Of a stretch of 64,000 bases of DNA, positions 24,617 to 36,329 are shown in pieces. The position numbers and the translations under genes were made by a program. A model generated the notes under the pieces. It made no database searches, was not told the DNA's origin, and saw only the letters and a list, made by a program, of their open reading frames with translations. The stretch is from Dermatemys mawii (lineage: Eukaryota > Chordata > Testudines > Dermatemydidae): the NCBI GenBank assembly GCA_007922305.1, contig ML677373.1, positions 13,734,456 to 13,798,455 of the forward strand, read 5' to 3'. Numbering within the stretch: the stretch's first letter is position 1; every line of letters starts with the position of its first letter.

Positions 24617-25595
24617 CTCCTAGAAATGGATCAGAATCAGCGGAAGGAGGATTCATTTTCCAGCTTTGTGAAAGTGTCCCACACCATGGACCTGATTTTC
24701 TTCTCATGTCAACTGAAGCTATTTCCCTCACGTTCTCAGAGGATGAAGTCTGCTGGAGGTGTCTGTCTCCATCTTTCCCAGGCCAGGGTATCTCAGTTCT
24801 TATCAGTTACAGATGAAAGAGAAAAGTCCCCAGGAACAACAGTTTTGCCAGTGAGACAAGAAGTCTTCTGTGAAAAACAACTGAAAAAGATCTTGTCCTT
24901 GGAAGAGGGCGTGGGAGAGCCCAGGGCCAAATTCACCAATTGCTTTGGTGTAAGCAAGCACAGGGTCAGAGCCAGCAGCGACAGAGGCTGCCCCTGAGTC
25001 AGCTGGGCTCTTTGTAGTCACAGTGACCTAAGGTGAAATGCGGGAGCTGCCACCAGGTGTTCTCCATCAGGGATCCTGTACGTGGAATTCCCTCTCTTCC
25101 TTTAATCCGGATTGTCCCAGACCTGTTGACACACACTGAACAGGCCATCTCATTCCCAGGCTTCTGGGGCCGTGGGGTGCACTAAGAACTGGGATTTGTG
25201 CTTCGAGGCTCAGGATCACGCTAATGGAATCACATTTTTTCCTACGGCAAAGACATTTATGAAAGAAAACAGACACAACTGCACAGGGAGACAGACTTCC
25301 ACACAGCTTGATTCTCCGCTTGCCTGCTTGTTTACCCAGCCCCACACCCGCTCTGGGACAATGTACAGTTCACACAGACACCTACTGGGTGAATGATGTA
25401 ACTGCAAGCACACATAGTATTGTCGAATATTCTTTTTAACCCTTCCTAGATTTGGGAAGTTGCTGTGTTTATTTTTGTTTCTGTTTTTAGTTTATGGCAA
25501 ATGCACCTGGAGCCCTGGATAGAATTTTTAATATTTTAGATAAGTAAATAAATACATAAAATATTTTAAATTACTGGAACATTACAGTGACCAAA
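24617..25595 (+). other. 3' UTR of gene B with AATAAA at 25547
   Basis: Follows the stop codon and has a polyadenylation signal at 25547-25552. Blocks such as gccagtgagacaag (24847), ccacacagcttga (about 25299) and tttatggcaaatgcacctgg (25492) recur downstream: in the first intron of gene D (38745-39580), past gene E (60005-60290), and in part after gene D (43370-43540). These repeats mark it as a family module. Confidence 0.6.
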
Positions 25596-25607
25596 ATTGT
25601 CACACAT

Positions 25608-26047
25608 TGTCTTGTAGTCCATGTCGGTCTGTTCTGAGCAAGAACATGAACCAATGAACAAAGCATGAATTGACAGTAGCCTTGTAAATAAGTAAAAGAT
25701 GTAGCTAGTAGAAAAGAGATTGCAGGATAGTAAGCAACATGTGATTGCTTGCAGCATGTGAACAGCTCATAATCTAGACAGGGATTGGCTACAAAAATTA
25801 GTGGACCAATCATAGAGTGTGTGATCTGATCTATTAACCAGTACTGTTAAGTGTAAGCGTGTCTAGAAGTGGATTCATGATTGTGTAGAGTGGATGTGTG
25901 ATATACCCTGTACCCACCCTCTACACTTGAGCCTGATCAACTCAAGTATAGTTGGATTGTATGCCAATAAAGAAACCTCAGTGATGCATTCGGAGTCAAG
26001 CTGAGTTCTTGGGTCTCAAGGGCTACCCCAGCTGATCATTGGTTACA
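25608..26047 (+). mobile_element. Solo LTR, about 440 bp
   Basis: Starts TGTCTTGTAG and ends ATTGGTTACA (TGT..ACA). It has AATAAA at 25966-25971 followed by gaaacctcagtgatgca, a normal R-U5 layout. Comparison with the bases after gene D (43540-43600) shows the block is an insertion into the duplicated 3' flank. Flanks cacat and catac are at best a decayed duplication. No internal genes, so no intact provirus. Confidence 0.6.
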
Positions 26048-26049
26048 CA

Positions 26050-26835
26050 TACTCTCTTTCTTGTTCATTTCCACCTTCTGGTTTATAGACTGTGGGAAAG
26101 GGGCAGGGGGAGAGAATACGGAATGAGACACCAGAGGAGAAAAATACTTTTTTCAGGTTTCAGAAGAGCCGAAGGCTCTGCAAAGTCCCACAGGAAATGT
26201 GACAGTCCCAAGAGAGGCTTTTTTTTTTTTCCAGGCATTTTAAAGAAAAGACAGAAGAAAGCCTAGTGAGAAAGAGGCATTTGTGGAGGTGACAGAGCTG
26301 CCCTTTGCTGGGGTGATTTCTGCTCCTTCCAGCTGAGAAGTTCATGATTTTCCCTTCAAACCTGTGACTTTATCTGAGCCATTTCACTTGTCAAGTGGAC
26401 TCAGAGGTACGTTCATCCTTTGTCTCTCTCTCACACACACTCCTCTAGAAAAGAGAGACAGTAAATCGGGTGGGGGGGGGGCGAGGTGAGTGAAGAACAT
26501 GGTATATCCCATTCTTCATACTTGGAGACTTTCCCTCTTTTCCTTCTCCCTTATTTTCCCCTTATGCCCTCCAGCCTTTCCTTCCTAGCCTCATCTCCAC
26601 CAGGAGCAACACTAGGGGCCATCGCACCACCTACCCCCTAGCACCTCCACTAACCCCATGCTGAGTAATGGTGCTGCAGTGGTGGGGAATCTGCTCCTTC
26701 TCCCTATTATGCCCACAGGAGCTCCACTCTTCTTTAAACTCTGCCCCCCCCACCACCTCCATGCTGACCCCCCAGCCTCCACAGCTTCCACTAGATCCAC
26801 TCGGCTGCCCCAATGTTACCAGCTCCCATGGTTTT
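26050..26835. other. Intergenic, no recognised gene; G-run
   Basis: Downstream flank of gene B. It has a short CACA tract near 26430 and a run of ten G at about 26472. The frames near 26612-26900 on both strands are low-complexity mirror frames without family motifs. Confidence 0.35.
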
Positions 26836-26839
26836 TGTG

Positions 26840-27020
26840 CAAGTCTCACAACATTTGCTGCTTTGTTTAAAGCCCCAGCTCCTGGATTCTTGGGATGATG
26901 GGAGAACCTCAGCTTTCCTTAGAAAAAGAAACATGTTTCCAGCCCACCCGGCAGCAGAGAAAAATTGGAAAAGGTGACCCAAAGTTTCAAAAAATGGAAG
27001 ATAAAAAAAGAACCCAAAAA
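26840..27020 (+). repeat. Interspersed repeat, agctcctgga family, copy 2
   Basis: Carries aagtctcacaacatttgctg, aaagccccagctcctggatt and gcagagaaaaattggaaaa, in the order seen at 16190, 36080 and 38605. Confidence 0.5.
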
Positions 27021-27200
27021 GGCATCTTTAAATAAACAAAAGCTCTTTAGATTTTAAAGCCAATCTCAGGGGTGCTGAGAACCTACACATGATATTTGAA
27101 TGCTTGGGGTGACAGGGATGACAATATCAGTGCTGCCATATAGAAATAATAAGTGCTGTAGACACACAGATAGCCATAGCTTCAGTGGGTACATCCACAC

Positions 27201-27360
27201 CAGGGGTTCTCAGCCTATTTACCACATATGCTGCTTTCTGGGTGTTATGGGGGCTGCTTCCACAAAATATGTATAGTACCTGTATAGCCCTGAGGATGTC
27301 ACACAGGCCACAGCTGATTGGGCTACAAGCAGCCTGTGAGCCACATGTTGAGAATCACTG
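27201..27360. mobile_element. hAT-type MITE, 160 bp
   Basis: Left end CAGGGGTTCTCAGCCT, right end ATGTTGAGAATCACTG, an inverted pair. The flanks (atccacac, gtctccac) look like a decayed 8-base duplication. Non-coding. Confidence 0.75.
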
Positions 27361-27503
27361 GTCTCCACCGCATTAAAAACCTGTGGCTGGCCTGTGCCAG
27401 CTGACTGGGGCTCGCAGGGCTCAGGGTCTAACTGCGACCTGACTGTGTTCAGGCTTGGTCTGAAGCCAGAGTCAGGGTTCTAACACCCTGCAAGGTGGGA
27501 GGG

Positions 27504-28513
27504 TGTAGCGAGGCAGTGGGGTGCCCAACCGCCCCGCAGAGGGACAAGCTTCCCCAGAGGCAAAAGGAGGCGGAGCTGGAGAAACCTGTGCCCCTCTCTC
27601 AGAGGTCAGCCGGCCGACCTGGAAGGATAAAAGCTCGGCCCCAGAGCTCACTTCGGAGGGAACCAGCGGAGGGGCCAGAGGCCACAGCCAGAGCTCCTGA
27701 ACGGGGAGCCCCGGTGACCCAGCCTGACCCCGGAAACTGGCCGAGCCTGCCCTGCACCCGCTACCCGGAGGAAGAGGGACCGAGCCGACCCAGTCCATGC
27801 TACCCCGAGGAGCTTCCCAGTCTGCCCTGTGCCATCTACCCGGAGGAAGAGGGACCGAGCCTCCCCAGTCCAGACTACCCCGAGGAGCTTCCCAGTCTGC
27901 CCTGCGCCATCTACCCGGAGGAGGAGGGACCGAGCCTACCCAGTCCATGCTACCCCGAGGAGCTGCCGCCTCTGCCTCCAGACAGCAACTCGGAGGAGCC
28001 CATGGAGGTCACCGCACCTAAACAGGTACCCTGTGAGGGGGAGTTAGGAAGCGGCCCGGGAAATGAGTCGGAACCTGTGTCAGTGTGTTGCAGTCCGGAT
28101 CCCCACTGACTGCAGCAGGCCTGTTACCGCTGCTAGGGCCCCGGGCCGGGACGCAGTGGAGCGGGTGGGCCTGCGTCCCCCCCTGCCACCCTTAACCGTG
28201 GGTGGCAGTCTCCCCCTCAGGCAGACGCCAGTGCTAGCTGTCTGGTGCCGCTCAGCCCCTGTGTTTGTGGCCCCGCCCTGCCTCAGGGCCTGGGCCTTTT
28301 CAAACTGTTGCTGCTCAGCCCCTGCTTGAGGGTCTGAGCCTCTGACGCTACCTGTGGGTGTGTTGCCCACCCTGCTTTCGGGCTAGGGCGTGCTGAACTG
28401 GTGCTGCTCAGGCCTGGCTGAGCACTTGCGCCCCGGCCCCGGGTATTCCCCAACCCGGCTGAGGGGTGTGTAGCGAGGTGGTGGGGTGCCCAACCGCCCC
28501 GCAGAGGGATGAG
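27504..28513 (+). repeat. 965-bp unit bounded by a 45-bp direct repeat, LTR-like
   Basis: TGTAGCGAGGCAGTGGGGTG at 27504 recurs with few changes at 28469, each followed by cccaaccgccccgcagaggg. Inside is a TATA-like ggataaaagctc (27627) and a 3 x 75 bp tandem repeat. It could be an LTR with part of a neighbour, or one and a bit monomers of a large tandem repeat. No receptor exon. Confidence 0.55.
27762..27986 (+). repeat. 3 x 75 bp minisatellite, open in one frame
   Basis: Copies start at 27762, 27837 and 27912, each with tacccggaggaagagggacc or a close variant. Since 75 is a multiple of three, all copies stay in one frame and would read YPEEEGPSLPSP and YPEELPSLPCAI. The frame is open from 27495 to 28109 (204 codons). 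No start context, splice site or known domain supports a gene. Confidence 0.75.
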
Positions 28514-28934
28514 CCCCAGTGGCGACCCCCTACAGAGGGTCTCAGAGCTCAGGCTGCAGCTTGCGCCTGCATGTCTATACTGCAATTACACAGCCCCATA
28601 GCCTGCGCTCCTTAGCCCGAGTCAGCTAGCACAGGCCAGTCACAGCAAGGTCTCTCTCCTGGGATCCCTGCAGTTGAACCAACCAGGTTCCACTGGGAGG
28701 AGGTTGGGGGTGTCTAGTTGCAGTTTGTGACCCAAACCTTAGCTCGTGTAGCAAAAAGCAACATTTTTTTCAGAGCTCTACCATCATATGAGCTATGTAT
28801 TTTGTGGCTAAAGTTTTCCCATCAGCCTCTGGTATAAGCCACATTTCATGCTGCGTCTTCCTCCTCCACATGCACATAGCAAACACCACCACAGAGAATG
28901 GCTGTGGAGTAATTTCCTGCCCTAGTGAATCCCC

Positions 28935-29105
28935 AGCCTTTTCAAAAGGGAAGTGGGGCTGCTGAGAGATCTAGAAACTTGAGATTATAGAACTGTTCAG
29001 TGAGGCTCCAGGTTTCATCGTCAACTCGCCTACAAGAAGAAGGGTCCCAGAGTCTAGGGACTGGTGTTCCCAGGGAGTGAGTCCTGGGCAGAGGAAACCA
29101 GGACC
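28935..29105 (+). promoter_or_regulatory. Conserved upstream and 5' UTR block of gene C
   Basis: Shares ttcaaaagggaagtgggg, gagatctagaaacttgag and aaaccaggaccATG with the block before gene B, with the same ETS-like GGAAGTG. Conservation of the flank shows that B and C were duplicated together with their promoter. Confidence 0.45.
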
Positions 29106-32100
29106 ATGAGGACTGTCCCTATTCTGGTTTGGATTCTTTTCCCAGGTGAGAATGATGTGGGCGTTGTGGGGATTGCTAGAAATACACTGAAGTGATGGGG
29201 CTTGCACAGTTTACACGCTGTGTCAGCTTCACCATCTGAGCTGACATCCTGTGGTGGTTACAACCTAGTGGAGAAGGTGCTTGCAAAGCGTACAGGGAAG
29301 TAAAGATTTGAAGTCTGTCTCCCAAGAAAGTTTTCTGCGGAGAAGATACAACAGGGTCTAGCCTTGTAGTATCCGTTTGCTTTCTTTAAAATGCAACCCC
29401 GACAGTCACGTGAATGTGTGAGAATGCAGCCTAAAGACTTAACTCCAGAAAGCCAAGACACAAGGACCACCAATATATTCCGTTTAAAATCTGCTGATTC
29501 CTAAACCCTTGTTATGCTTGGAGGTGGAGGATGGGGGCTGACCTGATTTTGGAACACTCGGCAATGCTGAGATATTAACCGGTGGCTGCAGTTAAGCATC
29601 GTAGCTCCTACTGTTAGCTAATGTGTGCAGCACCCCTGCACAGAATCCCCGGGGCCCACTTCACCATAGTCCTGCACCTCACACAGGCACGTACATCAAT
29701 AAAAGTGAGAGTAAAAGGCTACAACATCGGCAGTTTACAGTGCTTTGCACTGGTGTAAATGCCCGTGCCGTGGAGCATGAGAGTTGCTCTTGCTCCCAAG
29801 CCAGCTTTTTAAAAGGTTAGAGACATGAACATCAGACACCAGGCCCTGTAGAACCGGGAGTCCCTGTGCAGAGACGCCTCTTCCCCTTGATTCAGTAACT
29901 GATGCTGGTGGGACAAGCCACTGGTTTGTTTTTCTCCCTGGAGAATAGTGAAGGTAAAGGTAGATGTGAGCACCCTGTATAGAAGGAGTGATCTCCAGCC
30001 AGCTATACTGAGAGAAAAACAGATCAAATTTACTTCCTTTTACTGCAACACCTGCTCTTGCAGGGCTCCAGCATATCCTCCCTAGAGTTAAAATAATCCC
30101 ATCCAACAGGGGCTAGGAAGGACCCTGTCCCTGCCAATTGTCCCAGCTCTGCCCCTCCTGCTGCACGCACACGTTCCAAATGCTCAAGCATCCCCCACAA
30201 TCCTGCTGCCCTCCTCCAGCACAGGCTGCATGGCATTGCTGTTCCCAGCTAGGAGTCTCAGTTTCTCTCTCTGTCTCTGTCTCTCACAGGCTGCTGGGCA
30301 GTGATGGGCCCCGGCACAGCCCACGGCCAGCTGGGCAGGTCAGTGTCTGTGCGGTGCCAGTATGGGGCAGGCTATGCGGCTTATCCAAAATTCTGGTGCA
30401 GACGCAAAGTGGTGCTGTGTTTCAATCACCTCATCTTTGAGACCATGGGCTCAGAGGCTGAGGAGACATGGGGCAGAGTCTCCATCCGCGACAATCACAC
30501 CCAGCACGTTATCACAGTGACCCTGGAGAACCTGACGCTGGCAGATGTGGGGACCTACCTCTGTGGGGTGTCTAGGATGGGCCTCTCTAATCCTCAGGAC
30601 TCCGTTGAAGTCATTGTCTCCCCAGGTAAAGCCTTCCTCTACTCCCCCATGGCAGGGACAGGAGAGGGGGAGCTGGAGCAGGGGAGGGGTGTCTGTAGCT
30701 CTGAAGACATTCCTCTAACCCAGGGGAGTCGGACACAGCTGCTGCCTCCTACAAAGGGCTCCAGCTGGGGACAGTGATGAAGGAACTCCAGCCCTGCAGC
30801 CCCCTTCATGCAGCGTTGCCCCTGACCAGGGCTCTAAAGCCATTCAGAACCAGGCTCCTCTTTCCTGCCCAGCTTTCAGCCCCAGTCTGCCTCAGAGAGA
30901 GAGAGGGCAGGAGAAAAGGGGGATGGGGAGGCAATTCTTCAAAGGGAGGGAGCATCGTTCTCCAAGTTGGTAGGTGATTTGGGGATGGGGACAATTCCCC
31001 AAAGAGGGGAAGAGAGACACGAAGTGTGTCAATGAAGGGGGAAGGAATCACTACATTATTAATTGTTTTCAGTGGATCAAACTTCGGTTGGTGGGAGATA
31101 AATGTCCAAGCTATAAAGAGCTCTTCCTCGGGTCTGGGAACGGTAGTCCAAGAGGTACAGCTAAACACAAGCTCCAACCGTCAGTACCTTTCCCAGACCC
31201 GAGGACGAGCTCTGTGTAGTTCTAAAGCTTGTCTCTCTCACCAGCAGAAGTTGGTCCAATAACAGATGTTTCCTCACCCACCGTGTCTCTCTGATATCCT
31301 GGGACCAACACAGCTACACCACCACTGCCAAGATCATTAAATGTAAAGAGAAAGTGGTGCTGGCCAAACTCACCATGATTCCTGGGGATCCCAGTCTCAC
31401 TGTAAGCACCCCTGTCCTGACAAGTCACATATACGTTCCCAGGTTAGCTAAGTTAGCCAGCAGCCTCCAGAGCGCAGCCGTCCTTCACTCCAAGTGTTGG
31501 TACAAAGGCTTTAGATCTCCGGAGCCCTGACAAAATGCTACAGTTTGAAATCTGATGTGGGTCAGGACTACGTGTGTTGTTTCCATGACAAACATACTCC
31601 AGAATGATATACGTTGAAGACTCTGTTTTGGAAGGAGGTGGTGGTGTTTGTGGTTGTGTGTGTTTTCAATTGTGCTGAATTTCTGGTTTTAGCTGCAACT
31701 CTTCCCCCTTCAGTCCCAATGGAAAAGGCACCACAGGCAACAGACCAGCCAGCCGCTCCTGCCGTCACATGGATTTCCACCGGTAGCCATGGATCTAGCT
31801 CATTTACATCCTCTAGGAACAGCGCCTTGGACAGCAATGACATCCAAGCACAGTACGTTCTGGAGCTCATACTTCAATGGGTCTGCAGGCTTCCCCCCGC
31901 CAGTGCAGTCAATTGTTGTGTGTAGGGTCCTTCAGCTCCCTTCCCACACCCCACCCCACCCCACCCCAAGATTTTGGCAGCATCTCAGCCATTCCAGCCA
32001 GTGAATGATAGTAAGGTTTTCCATTGGATCCTAGTAACTTTCCGGAGTATTCGGTTGGTGCTGGGATCCAACTTCCCTTACATGATTCTATTGAAACCCA

Positions 32101-33390
32101 CTTTGTTTATTGTCCCCTCCCCAACCACCCCAGATAATCAACTCATGGAGCCGTCAATGAGTTTTTAAGACCTCTATGGCCGGCTAAGAGATCACAAAAA
32201 TGTGACCATTGTATCACCTTCTAGTGCCCAGAGGAACAAAGAATAATGACATGATGGGTGATAACCTCCCACAGGGAAAACAACATTGCTTTTATCAGCA
32301 AGAACCTGGAGGTCCAGCAGAGCTGGATTCACATGAAGGACAGTGGCAATTCCAGATGCAGAGAAGCCCGAGACAGGGACTGTCTGAGTCCAGTCACATC
32401 AGATTGTTGTTGACTGGCTAAACGAATAACTAGAGATGGGTGCTGGGTTTGGTAGAAGAGCAGGGTGCTGAGGAGATGGGTGCTACCTCTTCTCCCCAGG
32501 GAAGCTTTGTTTGCACCTTTGCCCAGCGAGCACCCAGGGAACGTATTAGTGGGAGGAGTCGCGTCAAATCTACAGACCTTTACTGTCTCTATTGTATTTC
32601 TATTGCATAGATCCCAACCCAACATCCTCTATCCCCTGTTCCTGATCATCCCCGTCTTCCTGTGCATAGTCTGTACTGGGATCTGGGTGAGCGTACAGTA
32701 CAGGAGGAACTCCAGAGAGATGGTGCCAAACAGACACGGTGAGAGCCTCTGACATTCACACCATGACACACTCCACTGGGTGGCGCCCAGTCTTGTCTTG
32801 ATCACCATGGGGCTCTGAAGCTTTACCATGAGCACAGAGTAAGGGACAGGGAGTTGCTGACTTGCCCAACACAGCCTGGGAGGGAGATTGCAACTGCTCA
32901 AGTTACATGGACTCTCCTAGTCTCCCCATTCTTCTGGAGATGGGGCAAACAGTACTGGGTCTGTACCTGGTCCAGCGAATCTTCCTTGGCACATCATCAC
33001 TGCTTTGCTGCCCAGTGCATTGTGGGGTGTTGGGGAGAGCCAATGGTCCACCCGTTCCCCAACCATGGCATCCATCTGTGACTGGGGTAAAGTAGCAACT
33101 CTGCTGAGTCCGCTTCCTTTCCTGCATGGCTCCCTGGACCACACCCCCAACACGTCTGTGCTGCCTAGCAGGGCCCTTAGACTCAAAACCTCCATATGTG
33201 ACTATGGTGAGTAGGGTTGTGAATACGGAGACATCCTCACTGCTCTGTATCGCTGCTCAGAGACATACACAGCAGAACAGCTTTGCACCCGGGCAGGTAT
33301 GAACAGAATCACCCAGCATCAGATTTTCTCATCCAGTAACTGGTGATGTCTCTGTGTTTTGTTACAGCTGAGGAATTGCCTCTCTCCTAG
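29106..33390 (+). CDS. Gene C: CD300-like receptor, short tail, membrane lysine lost
   Basis: Complete gene. Exons: 29106-29145 (leader), 30290-30625 (V-set), 31693-31852 (stalk), 32611-32738 (membrane), 33368-33390 (tail); joined length 687 bp, 228 aa, stop TAG 33388-33390. Leader MRTVPILVWILFPG. V domain (about residues 14-125) has VRCQY, KFWCR, LCFNH, DNHT and YLCGV. The stalk is longer than in B (about 53 residues), rich in Ser, Thr, Ala and Pro; its donor is CA/gtacgt. The membrane segment (LFLIIPVFLCIVCTGIWV) lines up with that of B but has no lysine where B has GLLKM and D has GVLKT. The tail RYRRSHRD of B is matched by QYRRNSRE, ending AEELPLS, without a signalling tyrosine. With neither adaptor lysine nor motif, C may be a decoy, or pair in another way. 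Introns stay alignable with those of B. Confidence 0.9.
30290..30625 (+). CDS. V-set exon of gene C
   Basis: Acceptor in a CTCTGTCTCTCACAG tract; donor ccag/gtaaag. 112 residues, CWAVMGPGTA to EVIVSP, with the four family cysteines and DNHT and NLT sites. Close in flank and sequence to the B exon but with a changed C-C' loop (RRKVVLCFN). Confidence 0.94.
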
Positions 33391-33590
33391 CTTAGGAATG
33401 GGACAGAATCCACAGAAGAAGGATACATCTCTCATCTCTACCCACATCATAAGTCCACAGAGTGGGCCCGACTTTCCTCTCATGTAAACAAAACTATTTT
33501 CTTCACATCCTTAGGGGACAGTCTCCTGCAGGTGTTTGTCTCTGTGGCTCCCATGTCTAGGCTCAGTTCAACATTATAAACACAATGAAT
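33391..33590 (+). other. 3' UTR of gene C, truncated
   Basis: Short stretch alignable with the 3' UTR of B (ggtgtttgtctctgtggct near 33530). The remaining module (gccagtgagacag and later) is absent; unrelated retroelement sequence begins within about 150 bases. Where the C transcript ends is unclear; the first AATAAA is within the retroelement, near 34175. Confidence 0.45.
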
Positions 33591-33714
33591 GGCTGGCGAG
33601 AAGAAAGGGGGAAGTGGGGGTTTTTGCAGCCAACTTGGGTGACCCAACGTTGATGGTGCTGCAGAATTAAACCCCAGAAGGAAGATGGAATTTTCCAAAC
33701 CCGGCACAAGCCCC

Positions 33715-35380
33715 TGACATGTGGTTTGGAGCTAGCCATCAATCAGAGCTGGCTCGGACACAGCTAAGAGCTAGGAGAGGGAAAGAAGTGATCCCACCTG
33801 AAGTGGTGGAGGACCTGAAGAGACTTACATTCCTGACATACTCAGCTAGCACCGTGGCCTTCCAGGATCAATTGGCGATGGACCCTTTAGAGACACTCAG
33901 CTGGACTTGGACTTGATGAACAAGATCTTGGACTTGATGAACAAGATCTTGATGACAAGATGAACGAAAGGAGGCCAAAGACACTCCAACAGGCTCTGGG
34001 TTTAGTCACAGAGTGTGAATCTTCTCTTGGAGCAGTGCACCAGAAGAGGAAGTAGCTGCCAATGAGGACGGCGATTGCCATGTGCACTATAGGTACCGCT
34101 CCGTGGTTAACATGTACGATGGAGAAGGGGATTCTAACCTGCTTGATGGCATTTTTGAACAGTTGGGAAAAAATAATAAATGTAAGTTAAAACAAAGGAA
34201 ATTTGTCAATAATGCAAAGACTGTGAGAAGCCGTTAAGCTAAATGCTGCCACTGTGGGGAAATTAGCCATTAAAAGAAAGACTATTATAAAGAAAAAGCA
34301 GGCCAAGACAGAGTGCCATAAATGTCTAATGAAAGCCCCTCTCCCAGGTTGGAAACCAGGGCCACAGGATCCAACCTGGGGCCTCTGGAGTTTAGTGTCT
34401 GAACCTCTACTGCAGGAGCTAAAAGCCAACTGGCTGTTAGCTAAGGCTGTAGAGCAGACTCATTTTCTCTCTCTCGGGTCCCAGTGCCACCAGTTGGGAC
34501 AGATCACCACACCCAGAAGGAGTATGGGTTACATACTTCCAACAGCTGAGGAAGCACGTCCTGAGCTTCAAAGACTTCCCAGTTGAAATCCTGGACAAGC
34601 CCCCACTTGTAACACCGACAGACCCCGGTCATCGGTGGGTGGGATTGAACCTGGAACTTCGTGCATGAGCCTCTACCACATGAGCTAAAAGCCAACTCGC
34701 TGGCTGTAACACAAACTCATTAAAATATATATATCTCCACTATTTTATCTATCTTGCTCTCCTTCTCTTCCTCCTTCCCCTTGCCCCCCCAATTAGATGA
34801 GACAGAACATCACATCCAGTAGGTGTGTGGGTTACACAAGGAGCAGCCTTGCAATTTTGTTTAGATCTGGGCACTTAACCCACAACAATAATGGGAGTTT
34901 GGCTATTGACTGTGGATCTGTACAGGAATCATTGACACCAGTTCAAACATAATTATTAGACTAGATGTGCTAAGAAAGGCTAGGGAATAGAGGGATCCAA
35001 ACCTGAATCAACTAATTGGCACAGTGATGGGGACACAGGCAACCATCTGAAAATTGGGTTTGAAGATTCAATCTCTGGAATTTGAGCAAGAGGTGATGGA
35101 GATATTGGATGAGCTGATAATCTATTTGGATTTCAATGTGGCTAACACCTGTGTAATCAATGCCAAGAAGCATGTCTTTGAAATGAAGTGGTTTGTAGGC
35201 AACTGGTTTGTAGCAAACAAATGTCGTACCTCCAGGGTAGAAACCATCATCACAGCTATGTGCTGTGATTGTTTTCCGTTGGTCAAAAGCTAAGAGTGAT
35301 TGAAACCTGTTTGAGGCCCAAGGGAAACTTAGCTGCCAAAGCTGTTGGGATCTGAATGTGGAACACATGACTCATCAGTA
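33715..35380 (+). pseudogene. Ty3/gypsy-type retroelement remnant (gag and protease-region fragments)
   Basis: Broken + strand frames hold gag-like phrases (TYSASTVAFQDQLAMD near 33838; RRPKTLQQALGLV near 33970) and, at 35080-35190, a protease-region-like YLDFNVANTCVINAKKH. The order gag then protease agrees with Ty3/gypsy elements. There are several stops and frame shifts, and no reverse transcriptase was found. Class is a judgement from short motifs. It follows gene C directly. Confidence 0.5.
34333..34838 (-). repeat. Two tRNA-derived SINE copies in tandem, antisense
   Basis: On the reverse strand, 34690-34630 reads a tRNA-like A box (TTAGCTCATGTGGTAGAG) and B box (GGTTCAATCC). A decayed copy is at 34333-34460 (agctaaaagccaact is common to both). 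Both are followed by gacagatcaccacacccag / gacagaacatcacatccag and gtgggttac, so the duplicated unit extends past the tRNA part. It is nested in the retroelement remnant. Confidence 0.6.
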
Positions 35381-36079
35381 GCTGAATATTTCTGGAGAAC
35401 AGCAAATATGAAAAAGGAACCACAATTGCAAAATGTGAATCAGTGGAACCGGTAAATGTTGGTGCAGAATGAAACCACAGGAGGGAATTACCACTGACAA
35501 AAACAACCTGTGCAGAACTGGCCAAGTCCACAGATACTCTCACATGTGCAGTGTCTTATAGGACTCTGCTCCTATTACAAAAGGTTTATTTATGGGTTTG
35601 CCAATTTTGCTAAACCATCCAAGGGCTCTTAGGCAGCAGGATGTGCTACCCCACTACCCAGTGACCTGTTAACAGGCACCAGAACTTGAAGCTCAACTCT
35701 GACAGAGGACTTCAGTCCCAAAGCCACAGGGGATTGAGCAGCAGAGGGGGTGGGGGGAGAAGAGTGACCTAAGCAGAAGTTCAGAGAAGCTGGGTCAAAG
35801 CTGCCTCCTCAAGCAAAGGGCAAAAGCCAGGGTGCTAGGCCAGGAACAGTCTCTCAGACCCTTGAGAAGGCCCCTAGCCAGGAGCTTCCCTAAAGATATA
35901 GCAGCTGGGGAATATGATAGCTCTTGAGGAGACAAGGCCTCTGCTGCGGGAACTGATGTGCACCACAGCATGCAGCGAAGGTCAGACTTGCTCCAGAGTG
36001 AGCACCACAAGGGACAAGCTTACGGGGATGGGGATTTCCACTTGGACACCTGGTCTACACTGGGGGATTGTCGGGCTGC

Positions 36080-36320
36080 CAACTGTCATGATTTCATCAC
36101 AATTCTCATGATATTTGATGTTTTTATTTAAGCCCCAGCTCCTGGATTCCTGTGATTATGGAAGACTCCCAGCTTTCATTCACCAAAACTAAAACAGGTT
36201 TCTACCCCTCACGGCTGTGGAGAAAAATATTGAAAGTGTGAACCAAGCACACTTTAAATGTTCAAACACCAGAAGGCAAATAAAAAGAACCCAGAAGGTT
36301 TAATTTTTGCTCAGTGACAT
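36080..36320 (+). repeat. Interspersed repeat, agctcctgga family, copy 3
   Basis: Phrases tctcatgatatttgatgttt, agccccagctcctggattcc and cacggctgtggagaaaaat match the copies at 16190 and 26840. Confidence 0.5.
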
Positions 36321-36329
36321 ATTTGGGGT

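Noticed and set aside
27472..27948. 158-codon reverse frame over the minisatellite
   Set aside because: Mirror of the 75-bp repeat; any open strand of such a repeat stays open.
34630..34690. Functional tRNA gene on the reverse strand
   Set aside because: A and B boxes are present, but the cloverleaf is not complete and a decayed tandem copy exists; a SINE fits better.
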